DNA of 64,000 nucleotides from Cyanobacteria bacterium CG_2015-22_32_23 (GTDB taxonomy: Bacteria; Cyanobacteriota; Cyanobacteriia; Cyanobacteriales; Cyanobacteriaceae): assembly GCA_009993045.1 (NCBI GenBank), contig JAACUG010000074.1, forward strand, positions 19,390 through 83,389, written 5' to 3'. The position numbers and the translations under genes were made by a program. Shown here piece after piece: positions 7,711-16,937 of this stretch (position 1 is its first letter; the number at the start of each line of letters is the position of its first letter). Under the pieces are notes generated by a model. The model saw only the letters and a list, made by a program, of their open reading frames with translations, was not told where the DNA came from and did not search any database.

Positions 7711-9153
7711 ATGAATTTAACTTTATACAACACCCTCACTAATCAAGAAGAAATTTTTATCCCCGTTAATCCCCCTAAAGTTAATATGTATTGTTGCGGT
7801 ATCACTGCTTATGATTATTGTCATTTAGGTCATGCAAGAACTTGCATTGTTTGGGATGTGGTAAGATCTTATTTGATTTGGAGAGGTTACGAAGTTAAAT
7901 ATATTCAAAATTTTACAGATATTGACGATAAGATTCTTAATCGTGCCAAAAATGAAAATACCACTATGGAGGCCATTTCTGAGCGCTTTATTCAGGCTTA
8001 TTTTGAGGATATGCAACGACTAAATGTTAAACCTGCTGACGCTTATCCTCGTGCGACTCATGCCCTCGATGGCATCAAAAAATTAATTTGGGAATTAGAG
8101 CAAAAAGGTTATGCTTATGAAACTCAAGGTGATGTTTATTATTCTGTGAGTAAGTTTAAAGATTATGGTAAGTTATCAGGGCGAAAATTAGAAGATTTAC
8201 AAACTGGTGCTAGTGGTAGAGTTAATCAAAGTGAAGCGGTGAAACAAGAATCTTTTGATTTTGCTTTGTGGAAATCCGCTAAACCTGATGAGCCTAGTTT
8301 TGATTCTCCTTGGGGAAAAGGGCGCCCGGGTTGGCATATCGAATGTTCAGCCATGGTGAGGGATATGTTAGGGGAAACTATTGATATTCACATGGGGGGA
8401 AATGACTTGATTTTTCCTCACCATGAAAACGAAATTGCTCAATCGGAAGCCGTTACGGGTAAACCTTTAGCCCGTTATTGGTTACATAATGGTATGGTGA
8501 AAGTTGACGGGGAAAAAATGTCTAAATCTCTCGGAAATTTCGTTACTATTCGGGATTTATTGGCAAAATATGACCCCATGGCCATTCGTTTATTTATCCT
8601 TCAAGCTAATTATCGTAAGCCCCTTGATTTCACTGATGAGGCTTTAAAAGCTGTAACTAATGGTTGGCATACTTTAGCAGAAGGCTTACTTTTTGGAGTT
8701 AAGTATAGAGAAATACTAAATTGGACAGAGAAAGCCAATCTTAGTTTTATTAAATCAGTTCAAGATCACTTCTGTCAAGCCGTTGATCATGATTTTAATT
8801 TTGCCGCAGGTTTAGCTATCCTCTTTGAATTAGCAAAGGATTTACGCAAGGAGGGGAATTTATTAACCCATGAGGGCAAAACCAGTCAATCTAGTCAGGA
8901 ATTAGGAGATAAATGGCATACTTTAGTGAATTTAGCTCAAATTTTAGGTTTGGAAGCTCATTCTAACGAAATTGAAAATATTTCTAATGTTATTACTGAG
9001 TCAGAAATTGAGGTTTTAATTCAACAAAGGTTAGATGCTCGTCAGGCTAAAAACTATCAGGAAGGCGATCGCATCCGTGATTTGTTAAAGGACAAAGGAG
9101 TTACTTTGATTGATGCTTCTGGAGGTATCACCAAATGGCATTGGAATAATTGA
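7711..9153 (+). CDS. cysS: Cysteinyl-tRNA synthetase
   Basis: A class I aminoacyl-tRNA synthetase charging tRNA-Cys. The HIGH-type motif appears as HLGH (in CHLGHARTC), KMSKS is intact (EKMSKSLGN), and the zinc ligands of the CysS family are visible (C28/C29 region, C212 in HIECSA, HHE motif). The 480 residues match the family. The start ATG at 7711 gives the standard N-terminus (LYNTLT..QEEIF.P). It has no recognisable Shine-Dalgarno sequence because a tandem heptamer array runs up to the start codon. Confidence 0.97.
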   Translation: MNLTLYNTLTNQEEIFIPVNPPKVNMYCCGITAYDYCHLGHARTCIVWDVVRSYLIWRGYEVKYIQNFTDIDDKILNRAKNENTTMEAISERFIQAYFEDMQRLNVKPADAYPRATHALDGIKKLIWELEQKGYAYETQGDVYYSVSKFKDYGKLSGRKLEDLQTGASGRVNQSEAVKQESFDFALWKSAKPDEPSFDSPWGKGRPGWHIECSAMVRDMLGETIDIHMGGNDLIFPHHENEIAQSEAVTGKPLARYWLHNGMVKVDGEKMSKSLGNFVTIRDLLAKYDPMAIRLFILQANYRKPLDFTDEALKAVTNGWHTLAEGLLFGVKYREILNWTEKANLSFIKSVQDHFCQAVDHDFNFAAGLAILFELAKDLRKEGNLLTHEGKTSQSSQELGDKWHTLVNLAQILGLEAHSNEIENISNVITESEIEVLIQQRLDARQAKNYQEGDRIRDLLKDKGVTLIDASGGITKWHWNN

Positions 9154-9347
9154 TGATAGTGACTGTCTTACCTAATAGATCAAATATTGTATTGTTAACC
9201 ACATAATTTATAATGAGAATAACGGCTAAGTAAGTATTGTTAATATTTGATATTATTTAGCTGTTTTATTTATTAATTATTAAACAAAAAGCTAATATTT
9301 ATTATTGATTATTAGTAATAGAACGTCACTATTCCCTATGATAAACC

Positions 9348-12300
9348 ATGAAAAGTAAGACAAACTTTGTTGATCTTTCATTATTTGTTCTCATTATTTT
9401 AGCGTACTTAGGTAACTATTTAAAATTACCTTTATTTTTTGGTGTTGATTTTATTTTTGGCTCAATTTTTGTGTGGTTAGTTACTTATTTTTATGGAAGT
9501 TTATGGGGGGTAGTAACAGGTTTTCTTAGTAGTATTTGTACTTGGTTTTTGTGGGGGCATCCTTATGCCATAATTGTTTATACTCTTGAGACAATTTTTG
9601 TTAGTTATTTTTGGCGTAGAAAAAGTCAAAATTTAGTTTTAATTAATATTCTTTACTGGTTATTTATTGGTACTCCTCTTGTTAGTTTTATTTACTTAAA
9701 TATTTTAAAAGTTTCGGTATTAGGGGTAACTTTAATTATTTTAAAACAATCAATAAATAGTCTTTTTAACGTTATAATTGCTAGTCTGATTATTAATTAT
9801 ATTCCGATACAAAAAATTATAAAAAAAGAACAAAAAAAAATAGTATTATCTTTTCAGGAAAATTTATTTAATCTATTTATAAGTTTTATTTTAATTACGA
9901 CTCTTACTATTACTATTTTTAATAGTTATCATCAAATTAATGAAATTGATAAACAAATTGTTAGAGAATTAAATAATAAAACAGAACAGTTATACAAAAC
10001 TTTTATTAGTTGGTATAATGTTCATCTAAAAGCGATGGCGGAAATAGCTTCTATCACAGATAAGAATATTTTAGAACATCAATTAGTAACGACTACTAAT
10101 ATCTTTAATGATTTTCAGGAATTATTTATCACCAATAAAGAAGGAATTATTATTGCTAGTTATCCGAATCAAAATCAACTAGGGAAATCAATTATTGATT
10201 TACATTCTCATAGTTTAAATGAGTTTCAGATAGTCAAAGAAAGTAAAAAACCTATTTTAACAAATATTCATCAAGAGAACCTTAAACAAGAAAGTCATGT
10301 AGGTTTTATTTATCCTATTACTGATAATAATAATCAATGGAATGGTTTTGTTTATGGTGGTTTTTCTAGTAAACAAATTAGTAATTTTCTTAATTTAGAT
10401 AATATTGAAAAAAATACAGATGTCTTTATTTTAGATAATAAAAATCAAATCATTGCTAGTAATAATTTAACCGCTAATCAAAATGATATTGACTCTAATG
10501 ATCATGAGATACGCCCGTTACAAGCTAATATTTATCAATGGCTACCTATTCAAGCAGGAATGCCTATTATGTCGAGATGGAGTAAATCATTTTATGTTCA
10601 AAAATTAGCTATTAATGATGTTTCTTGGTCAATTTTCGTTAAGATTAAAACTGAACCTTTTATTCATCAATTACAATCAGAATATATTAATTCTTTAGGT
10701 ATTCTTTATCTTACTATTATTATTGCTTTTTTCTTAGCCTATCGAGTTAGTCGAAAATTGGTTAAACCTTTAGATAAGTTAAAAAATATTACCAGTCATT
10801 TATCCGATGAAATTATCGAAAATGAAAGTTTTCTTTGGGAAAAAACTAATATCAAGGAATTAGAAATATTAGCAGAAAATTATTATTTAATGATTCAAAC
10901 TCTACACAATAAATTTGTTGAATTAGAAGATTCACGCAAAAATTTAATGGTAAAAGTGGAAGAAAGAACGAAACAATTAATTTTAAAGACAAAAAAATTA
11001 GAAGAGGAAATAGAGAACAAAAAAGTAATTGAAAATTCGTTACGGGAAACAGAGGCACGTTATGATTTGGCGGTTTCGGGTACTAATGATGGTATTTGGG
11101 ATTGGGATTTAAACACTAATAAAGTTTATTATTCTCCAGCGTGGATGCGCATTATTGGTTATGAAGATAATCCTTTGCCAGATAATATTGATAGTTGGTT
11201 ACATCAAATTCATGAGGATGATTTAGAACAAAATTTACAGGATATTAACTTATCAGCTTTTAATCCAGGGCAACTATATCAAAATATACATCGTTTAAAA
11301 CATAAAAATGGTGAATATATTTGGGTTTTAGCTAAGGGTAAACGAGACAGTGATGCTCAAAAACAAGCATCTCGTTTAGTAGGTACAATTACTGATATAA
11401 CCAAAACTATAAAAGTAGAGCAAGAGTTACAACTAGCAAAAGAACAAGCAGAAGCAGCTAATCGGGCTAAAAGTGAGTTTTTGGCGACTATGAGTCACGA
11501 AATACGAACTCCCATGAATGCGGTTATTGGCATGACAGGATTATTATTAGATACTAATCTTGATAGTGAACAAAGAGAGTTTGCTGAAATTATCCGTACT
11601 AGCGGTGATAATCTCTTAACTATTATTAATGATATTCTCGATTTTTCTAAAATAGAATCTGGAAAGTTAGAGTTAGAATCTCAACCTTTTTCCATTAATA
11701 CGGTGGTAGAAGAATGTTTCGATTTATTAGCACCTAAAGCGATAAGTAAGAATATCGAATTGATTTATTTTATCGCCCAAGAAATTCCTTTTAGTATCAA
11801 TGGTGATGTCACTCGTTTACGGCAAATTTTGGTTAATTTAGTTAATAATGCCATTAAATTTACTAAAAGTGGTGAAATTGTTTTATCTGTAGGAGTTTAT
11901 CGTACTGTTATTATTAATAATCATGTTACTGAATATGAATTAATCTTTACGGTGAAAGATACGGGAATCGGTATTCCTGCCAGTCGTATGGATAAATTAT
12001 TTAAGGCTTTTTCTCAAGTGGATGCTTCTACTACTCGCAACTATGGCGGTACAGGGTTAGGATTAGCTATCTGTAAGCGGTTAGTGACAATGATGAAGGG
12101 TACTATATGGGTAGAAAGTAAAGGTAATTTAGCAGGGGAAATTCCTCCTGACTGGCAAATTTCTTCTAAAATTGAAGACAAAGGTTCAATGTTCTGTTTT
12201 ACGGTTAAAACTCAAGTTTCTAATTTTTCTTTAGCTAATAATTCTCCTCATCGTCAGGTTTTAAGTGGCAAAAAAGTATTAATTGTGGATGATAATGACA

Positions 12301-13505
12301 CCAATCGCCAAGTATTAATGATTCAGTGTCATAACTTAGGCATGGAAACCATTGTTACTTCTTCGGGAAAAGAAGCATTATCCATGCTTAAAAATCAGCA
12401 ACCCCTTGATTTAGCTATTTTAGATATGCAAATGCCTTCTATGGATGGTGTTAGTTTAGGTAAACAAATTCGTTTATTATCTGAGTATCAAAATTTACCG
12501 TTGATTTTATTGAGTTCTATTGGTAATCTGGAAATACAAAATTCTGTGAAAGAAGTTAATTGGTGGGCAACTTTGAGCAAACCTATTAAACAGTCTCAAT
12601 TATCAGATATTTTAGTCAAAATTTGTCAAAAACAAAATCATTATCAAAAATCTTTTACTTCGGTTTTACCTTCTTCTACTTTTGAGAATATTGCTAATAT
12701 CGCACCTTTAAAAATTCTCATCGCTGAAGATAATGTTATCAATCAAAAAGTTATTACTAATATTCTTAAGCGTTTAGGTTATCGTGCTGATGTGGTTGCT
12801 GATGGCTTGGAAGTGTTAGAGACTCTTCGTCGTCAATGTTACGATCTTATTCTTATGGATGTACAAATGCCCGAAATGGATGGTTTAACTGCCACTCGTC
12901 ATATTCGCACTTTTTGGAATACTCCTAATAATAATTTTTATGGTAATCCTCCTTATATTATTGCCATGACGGCTAATGCTAGAGAAGGCGATCGCCAAAT
13001 TTGTTTAGCGGCAGGAATGGATGATTATTTATCAAAACCAGTGAGAGTGGAAAGTTTAGTACAAAAATTAAAAAATTTGAAAAAAAGTAACTCAGTTTCA
13101 GACATAATGAATAATATACAAATAGAACCGAAATCAGAGAAAATAATGACTTCATTAGACTCAAAAGTGATTACACAATTAAGGGAAATGATAGGGGAGG
13201 AAGAATTTGAAGAGGTTTTCGCCGATTTAATGAATGCTTATTTAGAAGACACTCCAAAATTAATACAAGGTTTAGTTAATGGGTTAAAAAATGAAGATAG
13301 ACAGGAAATTAAAATAAATGCTCACACCCTAAAATCTAGTAGTGAAAGTTTAGGGGCGATGAAATTATCTCAATTATCAAAAGAAGTAGAACATTGTATG
13401 ATTAAAGGGAATCTGAAAAAACCCACTATTTTAATCCCTCAAATTTTAGAAGAATATAACAAAGTTGAGAATTTAATGCGTCAAGAATTAAGTAAATTAA
13501 ATTAA
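9348..13505 (+). CDS. Hybrid sensor histidine kinase with phosphorelay domains
   Basis: A 1385-residue membrane sensor. Domains in order: five or six N-terminal membrane helices (about 8-165), another helix near 178-200, an extracytoplasmic Cache-like sensor (about 205-435), a helix (about 448-468), HAMP-like linker and coiled coil (470-560), PAS (about 568-690), HisKA with phospho-His 717 in MSHEIRTP, HATPase with N, G1 (DTGIGIP) and G2 (GGTGLGLA) boxes, a first receiver (about 974-1095, Asp near 1025), a second receiver (about 1120-1245, D1171) and an HPt domain with His 1326 in NAHTLKSS. Every phosphorelay residue is present. No output regulator lies next to it, so the target is unknown. 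The stop codon overlaps that of the convergent flavoprotein gene. Confidence 0.93.
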   Translation: MKSKTNFVDLSLFVLIILAYLGNYLKLPLFFGVDFIFGSIFVWLVTYFYGSLWGVVTGFLSSICTWFLWGHPYAIIVYTLETIFVSYFWRRKSQNLVLINILYWLFIGTPLVSFIYLNILKVSVLGVTLIILKQSINSLFNVIIASLIINYIPIQKIIKKEQKKIVLSFQENLFNLFISFILITTLTITIFNSYHQINEIDKQIVRELNNKTEQLYKTFISWYNVHLKAMAEIASITDKNILEHQLVTTTNIFNDFQELFITNKEGIIIASYPNQNQLGKSIIDLHSHSLNEFQIVKESKKPILTNIHQENLKQESHVGFIYPITDNNNQWNGFVYGGFSSKQISNFLNLDNIEKNTDVFILDNKNQIIASNNLTANQNDIDSNDHEIRPLQANIYQWLPIQAGMPIMSRWSKSFYVQKLAINDVSWSIFVKIKTEPFIHQLQSEYINSLGILYLTIIIAFFLAYRVSRKLVKPLDKLKNITSHLSDEIIENESFLWEKTNIKELEILAENYYLMIQTLHNKFVELEDSRKNLMVKVEERTKQLILKTKKLEEEIENKKVIENSLRETEARYDLAVSGTNDGIWDWDLNTNKVYYSPAWMRIIGYEDNPLPDNIDSWLHQIHEDDLEQNLQDINLSAFNPGQLYQNIHRLKHKNGEYIWVLAKGKRDSDAQKQASRLVGTITDITKTIKVEQELQLAKEQAEAANRAKSEFLATMSHEIRTPMNAVIGMTGLLLDTNLDSEQREFAEIIRTSGDNLLTIINDILDFSKIESGKLELESQPFSINTVVEECFDLLAPKAISKNIELIYFIAQEIPFSINGDVTRLRQILVNLVNNAIKFTKSGEIVLSVGVYRTVIINNHVTEYELIFTVKDTGIGIPASRMDKLFKAFSQVDASTTRNYGGTGLGLAICKRLVTMMKGTIWVESKGNLAGEIPPDWQISSKIEDKGSMFCFTVKTQVSNFSLANNSPHRQVLSGKKVLIVDDNDTNRQVLMIQCHNLGMETIVTSSGKEALSMLKNQQPLDLAILDMQMPSMDGVSLGKQIRLLSEYQNLPLILLSSIGNLEIQNSVKEVNWWATLSKPIKQSQLSDILVKICQKQNHYQKSFTSVLPSSTFENIANIAPLKILIAEDNVINQKVITNILKRLGYRADVVADGLEVLETLRRQCYDLILMDVQMPEMDGLTATRHIRTFWNTPNNNFYGNPPYIIAMTANAREGDRQICLAAGMDDYLSKPVRVESLVQKLKNLKKSNSVSDIMNNIQIEPKSEKIMTSLDSKVITQLREMIGEEEFEEVFADLMNAYLEDTPKLIQGLVNGLKNEDRQEIKINAHTLKSSSESLGAMKLSQLSKEVEHCMIKGNLKKPTILIPQILEEYNKVENLMRQELSKLN

Positions 13506-14089
13506 GGATTAACCATAGTTTTCAACCATTGATTATTTTCCATAAGCTCATAAATACATCGATTTTGAGGATTTCCTTTCAATTCTAAATGATCAACTTT
13601 TTGTGGATTTAATAATAATAAACAAAAATTAGATATAGGCTTTTTTTCTTCTATTTCATTAATAATTATTGCTGGATTTTCTGTTAATAATTCTCTCGGA
13701 TTTGCCCAGTAAAACTGCTCTTTTGCGTTTATACTTAATTTTTCCCATACTTTTTCACGCTCAGATAATAAATTTTTATCTTGACAAATTTCCGTAATTA
13801 ATGTTATTTTTCCCTTGATTCTAAATTGTTCTCTTGTTTTAGCAAAATACCAACAAATTTCACTAGAAGAATTATTAGTTAAATGAGTAAATTTTTCACT
13901 GCGAATATCAGTAATAATTTTTACCTGATTACTATTATCTAAAAAACCTCTAAAAACTACCATTCTATTAGTAGGAAAACCATCCTCACTTATGGTTGCT
14001 AAAGAAAAATAACGACTAAATATTTGTGATCGATTACGATGTAATGCTCTTTGTAACAACGTTCTCCAAGGTGCTAAAATTTCAGACAT
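13502..14089 (-). CDS. FMN-dependent PPOX-type flavoprotein
   Basis: A 195-residue protein of the pyridoxamine-phosphate-oxidase-like split-barrel family, in the cyanobacterial subgroup named after Npun_F5749. The N-terminal PWR..L..AL..NR....RY..LATI...G.P..RMVVFRGF pattern binds FMN phosphate in this family, and EICWYF...REQFRI.G follows. It lacks the PdxH C-terminal signature, so a role as true PdxH is unlikely; substrate unknown. Its last 4 bp overlap the end of the convergent hybrid kinase gene, so no terminator fits between them. Confidence 0.8.
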   Translation of the reverse strand: MSEILAPWRTLLQRALHRNRSQIFSRYFSLATISEDGFPTNRMVVFRGFLDNSNQVKIITDIRSEKFTHLTNNSSSEICWYFAKTREQFRIKGKITLITEICQDKNLLSEREKVWEKLSINAKEQFYWANPRELLTENPAIIINEIEEKKPISNFCLLLLNPQKVDHLELKGNPQNRCIYELMENNQWLKTMVNP

Positions 14090-14538
14090 AAATAGAGTTT
14101 ACTGAATAAATAGAAAATCTTTTCAAATAAAGTATTGATAATTAAAAATATAGCAATTTTAAGTCATTGGTGAATAATCAAGATTAAAAAATAAATCTGT
14201 AAATTTTACTATACCGTCAAAAACCTGATACCTAAAACTCATATCTTGCACCCCATGACTAGGGGGAGTAATGAGTAAGAAGTAATGAGTAATGAGTTTC
14301 AGAATTGATACTAACCGCTATAAAATTGATTACCTCACTTTAGAGTATTAAGTATTTTTGTTCTGGTGCAAGATCTCAGTAAAAGAAATATTAAGTTTTC
14401 TAAATAAAGGTAAAATAATATTAAATTAAGTTATAAAAAATAAGAAAAAATGTTCATTAAATGTAAGGTAAAATAAGGCACAAAAGAGAACAAAAAATTA
14501 AAAAATCTCTTAAGTTATTCCCTCACAAAAAAATATTT
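14090..14538. other. Intergenic region carrying a miniature inverted-repeat element
   Basis: This 449-bp region separates the flavoprotein from the divergent GH57 gene. Besides the element at 14238-14379 it is AT-rich. An imperfect heptamer tail (AAACCTGATACCTAAAA) resembling the cysS repeat precedes the element. No further gene is seen. Confidence 0.7.
14238..14379. mobile_element. Miniature inverted-repeat element, family A, copy 1
   Basis: A 142-bp non-coding element. Its ends are CTCATATCTTGCACC and GGTGCAAGATCTCAG, which are 15-bp imperfect inverted repeats (13 of 15 pair). It is flanked by a perfect 5-bp direct repeat TAAAA (14233-14237 and 14380-14384). A nearly identical copy lies at 52124-52270 with a different perfect 5-bp duplication, which proves both the boundaries and mobility. 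It encodes no transposase, so it must have been moved in trans. Confidence 0.92.
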
Positions 14539-15999
14539 ATGATTGCCACAACAGAATCAAAAACCTTTGTCTTATTTCCTCCTATCAGTGGTAATGAAGC
14601 AAAAATATCAGCTTTAGTTAACAATAATAACCAAGTATATTTACCTAAAACTAATCTCAAATTAGAACACATAAAATCTGGATTTGCCTGTGCTTTACAT
14701 ATGCACCAACCCACCATTCCAGCAGGAGAAAATGGAGCGTTAATCTGTAATTTACAGCAGATGTTTAATAATCAAGGTGACGGTGATAACCATAACGCTA
14801 GTGTTTTTGCTTGGTGTTATAGTCGTATGGGTGAATTTATCCCTCAATTAGTTGCTGATGGTTGTAACCCTCGCATCATGTTAGATTATTCGGGCAATTT
14901 ACTCTGGGGTTTACAGCAAATGGAGCGTAATGATGTTATTGATAATCTCAAAACCATTACTTGCCATCGCCAATATCAGCCTTATGTAGAGTGGTTAGGT
15001 ACAATGTGGTCTCACGCCGTCGCACCTTCAACTCCAATTCCCGATTTAAAATTACAAATTCAAGCATGGCAACATCATTTTGCTTCTATTTTCGGTGAAG
15101 AAGCCTTATCACGGGTAAAAGGTTTTTCTCCTCCTGAAATGCACCTTCCTAACCATCCTGACACTTTTTATGAATATGTTAAAGCGCTTAAAGATTGCGG
15201 TTATCGTTGGTTATTAGTTCAAGAACATACCGTTGAAAATATCGATGGTTCAGGGCTAGATCATAGACAAAAATATATACCTAATCGTTTAGTGGCCAAA
15301 AATTCCAGAGGAGAAGTTATTAGTATTACAGCTTTAATTAAAACTCAGGGCTCAGATACAAAATTAGTGGCACAAATGCAACCTTATCATGAAGCGAAAA
15401 CTTTAGGCAAACAAGACATTAAAGGTGTTTCTATTCCTTCTTGTGTTAGTCAAATTGCTGACGGTGAAAACGGTGGCGTGATGATGAATGAGTTTCCTCG
15501 TGGTTTTCAACCTTTATGGTATGATCTTAAAAATGGTAGCGATGTCGTGGGCTTTAATGGTACAGAATATCTTGAGTTAGTGGAAGCTAACGGCATTCAC
15601 CCTGAAGATTATCCTATATGTCAACCAGTGGGGCAACATAAAATTTGGGCAAAAGTTGGCTATAATATCACTCCTGCTACGGTAGAAAGTGCCATCGCCG
15701 ATCTTAATCAAAATGATCATCAATTCCACATGGATGGCGCATCATGGACAAATGATTTAAGCTGGGTAAAAGGTTATGAAAATGTCCTTGAGCCGATGAA
15801 TAAATTAAGTGCTATGTTTCATCAAAAATATGATCGTTTAGTAGCAGAAGATCCCACTGTAACACAAAGAGCAGATTATCAAGAAGCCTTACTTTATAAT
15901 TTATTATTACAAACAAGCTGTTTCCGTTATTGGGGACAAGGAATATGGACAGATTACGCCCGTGAGTTATACCGTCGGGGGGAAGAACTTTGTAAATAA
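14539..15999 (+). CDS. Glycoside hydrolase family 57 protein
   Basis: A 486-residue GH57-type enzyme. Family motifs are visible: motif 1 HMHQP (residues 54-58) after a short N-terminal extension, a D-Y-S-G-N-L segment near 117, and the nucleophile motif GFSPPEMHLP with E200. Family members are amylases, 4-alpha-glucanotransferases or branching enzymes acting on alpha-glucans in the cytoplasm; which applies here cannot be read from the sequence. The ATG at 14539 is the first in frame. Neighbours give no metabolic context. Confidence 0.85.
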   Translation: MIATTESKTFVLFPPISGNEAKISALVNNNNQVYLPKTNLKLEHIKSGFACALHMHQPTIPAGENGALICNLQQMFNNQGDGDNHNASVFAWCYSRMGEFIPQLVADGCNPRIMLDYSGNLLWGLQQMERNDVIDNLKTITCHRQYQPYVEWLGTMWSHAVAPSTPIPDLKLQIQAWQHHFASIFGEEALSRVKGFSPPEMHLPNHPDTFYEYVKALKDCGYRWLLVQEHTVENIDGSGLDHRQKYIPNRLVAKNSRGEVISITALIKTQGSDTKLVAQMQPYHEAKTLGKQDIKGVSIPSCVSQIADGENGGVMMNEFPRGFQPLWYDLKNGSDVVGFNGTEYLELVEANGIHPEDYPICQPVGQHKIWAKVGYNITPATVESAIADLNQNDHQFHMDGASWTNDLSWVKGYENVLEPMNKLSAMFHQKYDRLVAEDPTVTQRADYQEALLYNLLLQTSCFRYWGQGIWTDYARELYRRGEELCK

Positions 16000-16035
16000 T
16001 TTATAACACAAAAAGCTATATATTTCTAAAAAGAA

Positions 16036-16626
16036 TTAACCTTTCCAAATAATCTCATCTTTTAAATCTTCCTCATCCATAGTGATTTTTTCATGAATAG
16101 TCAAATCATAGTAACTGTTGTGGGTTGTTACTTGAGATTGAGTGGAAAGAATAGTTTTTTCATGGTTTTCGACAATTGTAGCTCTTTTAGAATTTATAGT
16201 AGTTTTGTCAAGATATTGAATCGCATTTGTATCAATACCTTCTGGAGCAAAATGTGTAAGAAAAAAAGTCAAAGTTTCTTGTTTAATATATCCTTTTAAA
16301 ACTGCTAAAGAGCCGAATTTTATCCCTAATTGTTCTTGCTCATCAAGGATTGCTTTTATATCTTTTTCTTTCAATAATCCAGCTTCAATAAAATAATAAC
16401 CCATTCGTTGTTTTTTGTCATCACAAGCTAATTGTTTGATCTTTTCCGCAAAAAAATCCGCCGTTTGTTGATCAATCCAACCATGAAGGGCGAGAATTTC
16501 TCCTAATTTTAAATGAGTATAAATACTTTGTTCAATCAATGCCACATGAATTTGGCCACTATTAATTAATCCAGCTTCTTCTAAAATTTCTCCTACAGGT
16601 TTTTTGATTAAGATATGTTTTGACAT
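16036..16626 (-). CDS. Hypothetical protein with two MshEN-like repeats
   Basis: A 196-residue cytoplasmic protein. Residues about 8-60 (KPVGEILEEAGLINSGQIHVAL...LKLGEILALHGWI) and 75-125 (MGYYFIEAGLLKEKDIKAIL...IKFGSLAVLKGYI) form two copies of the helical 'LG..L...G.I....L..AL..Q' pattern found in the N-terminal domain of type II/IV secretion ATPases, where it can bind c-di-GMP. The ATPase domain is absent. The C-terminal 70 residues are polar and unordered. Function unknown; a signalling adaptor is possible. Confidence 0.65.
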   Translation of the reverse strand: MSKHILIKKPVGEILEEAGLINSGQIHVALIEQSIYTHLKLGEILALHGWIDQQTADFFAEKIKQLACDDKKQRMGYYFIEAGLLKEKDIKAILDEQEQLGIKFGSLAVLKGYIKQETLTFFLTHFAPEGIDTNAIQYLDKTTINSKRATIVENHEKTILSTQSQVTTHNSYYDLTIHEKITMDEEDLKDEIIWKG

Positions 16627-16937
16627 AATTATTTGTTTTAAAATATTAGTGTAAAAATTTGATTTCTTAAAAATATATTAATTAATTTATATATTATTAC
16701 ATTTTTTTAAAACTTAAATTAAAGTTAACAATTTGATAAAAATAACCGAAATTAATTGTTATAAATCGAAAATTTAGTTTAATAAACTTAATAATTGAAA
16801 AATAAATATTCAGAAGATTTAGGTTGACAAAAACCTGTGATTATCTAATTTACAGACTATAATTAAGAAAAGACTATTTATTATCAGGAACTTTTAAAAT
16901 TTTTATCAGTCAACAAAATTAAGTATTTTCATATATT
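16627..16937. other. Divergent AT-rich promoter region
   Basis: A 311-bp region between divergently transcribed genes. It is extremely AT-rich (long A/T runs from 16627 to 16810). It contains TTGACA at 16824 and TATAAT at 16858. These are 28 bp apart, too far to form one standard promoter. No RNA gene or repeat is recognised. Confidence 0.4.

Noticed and set aside
16824..16863. Standard -35/-10 promoter for the M48 gene (TTGACA and TATAAT)
   Set aside because: The two hexamers are 28 bp apart instead of about 17.
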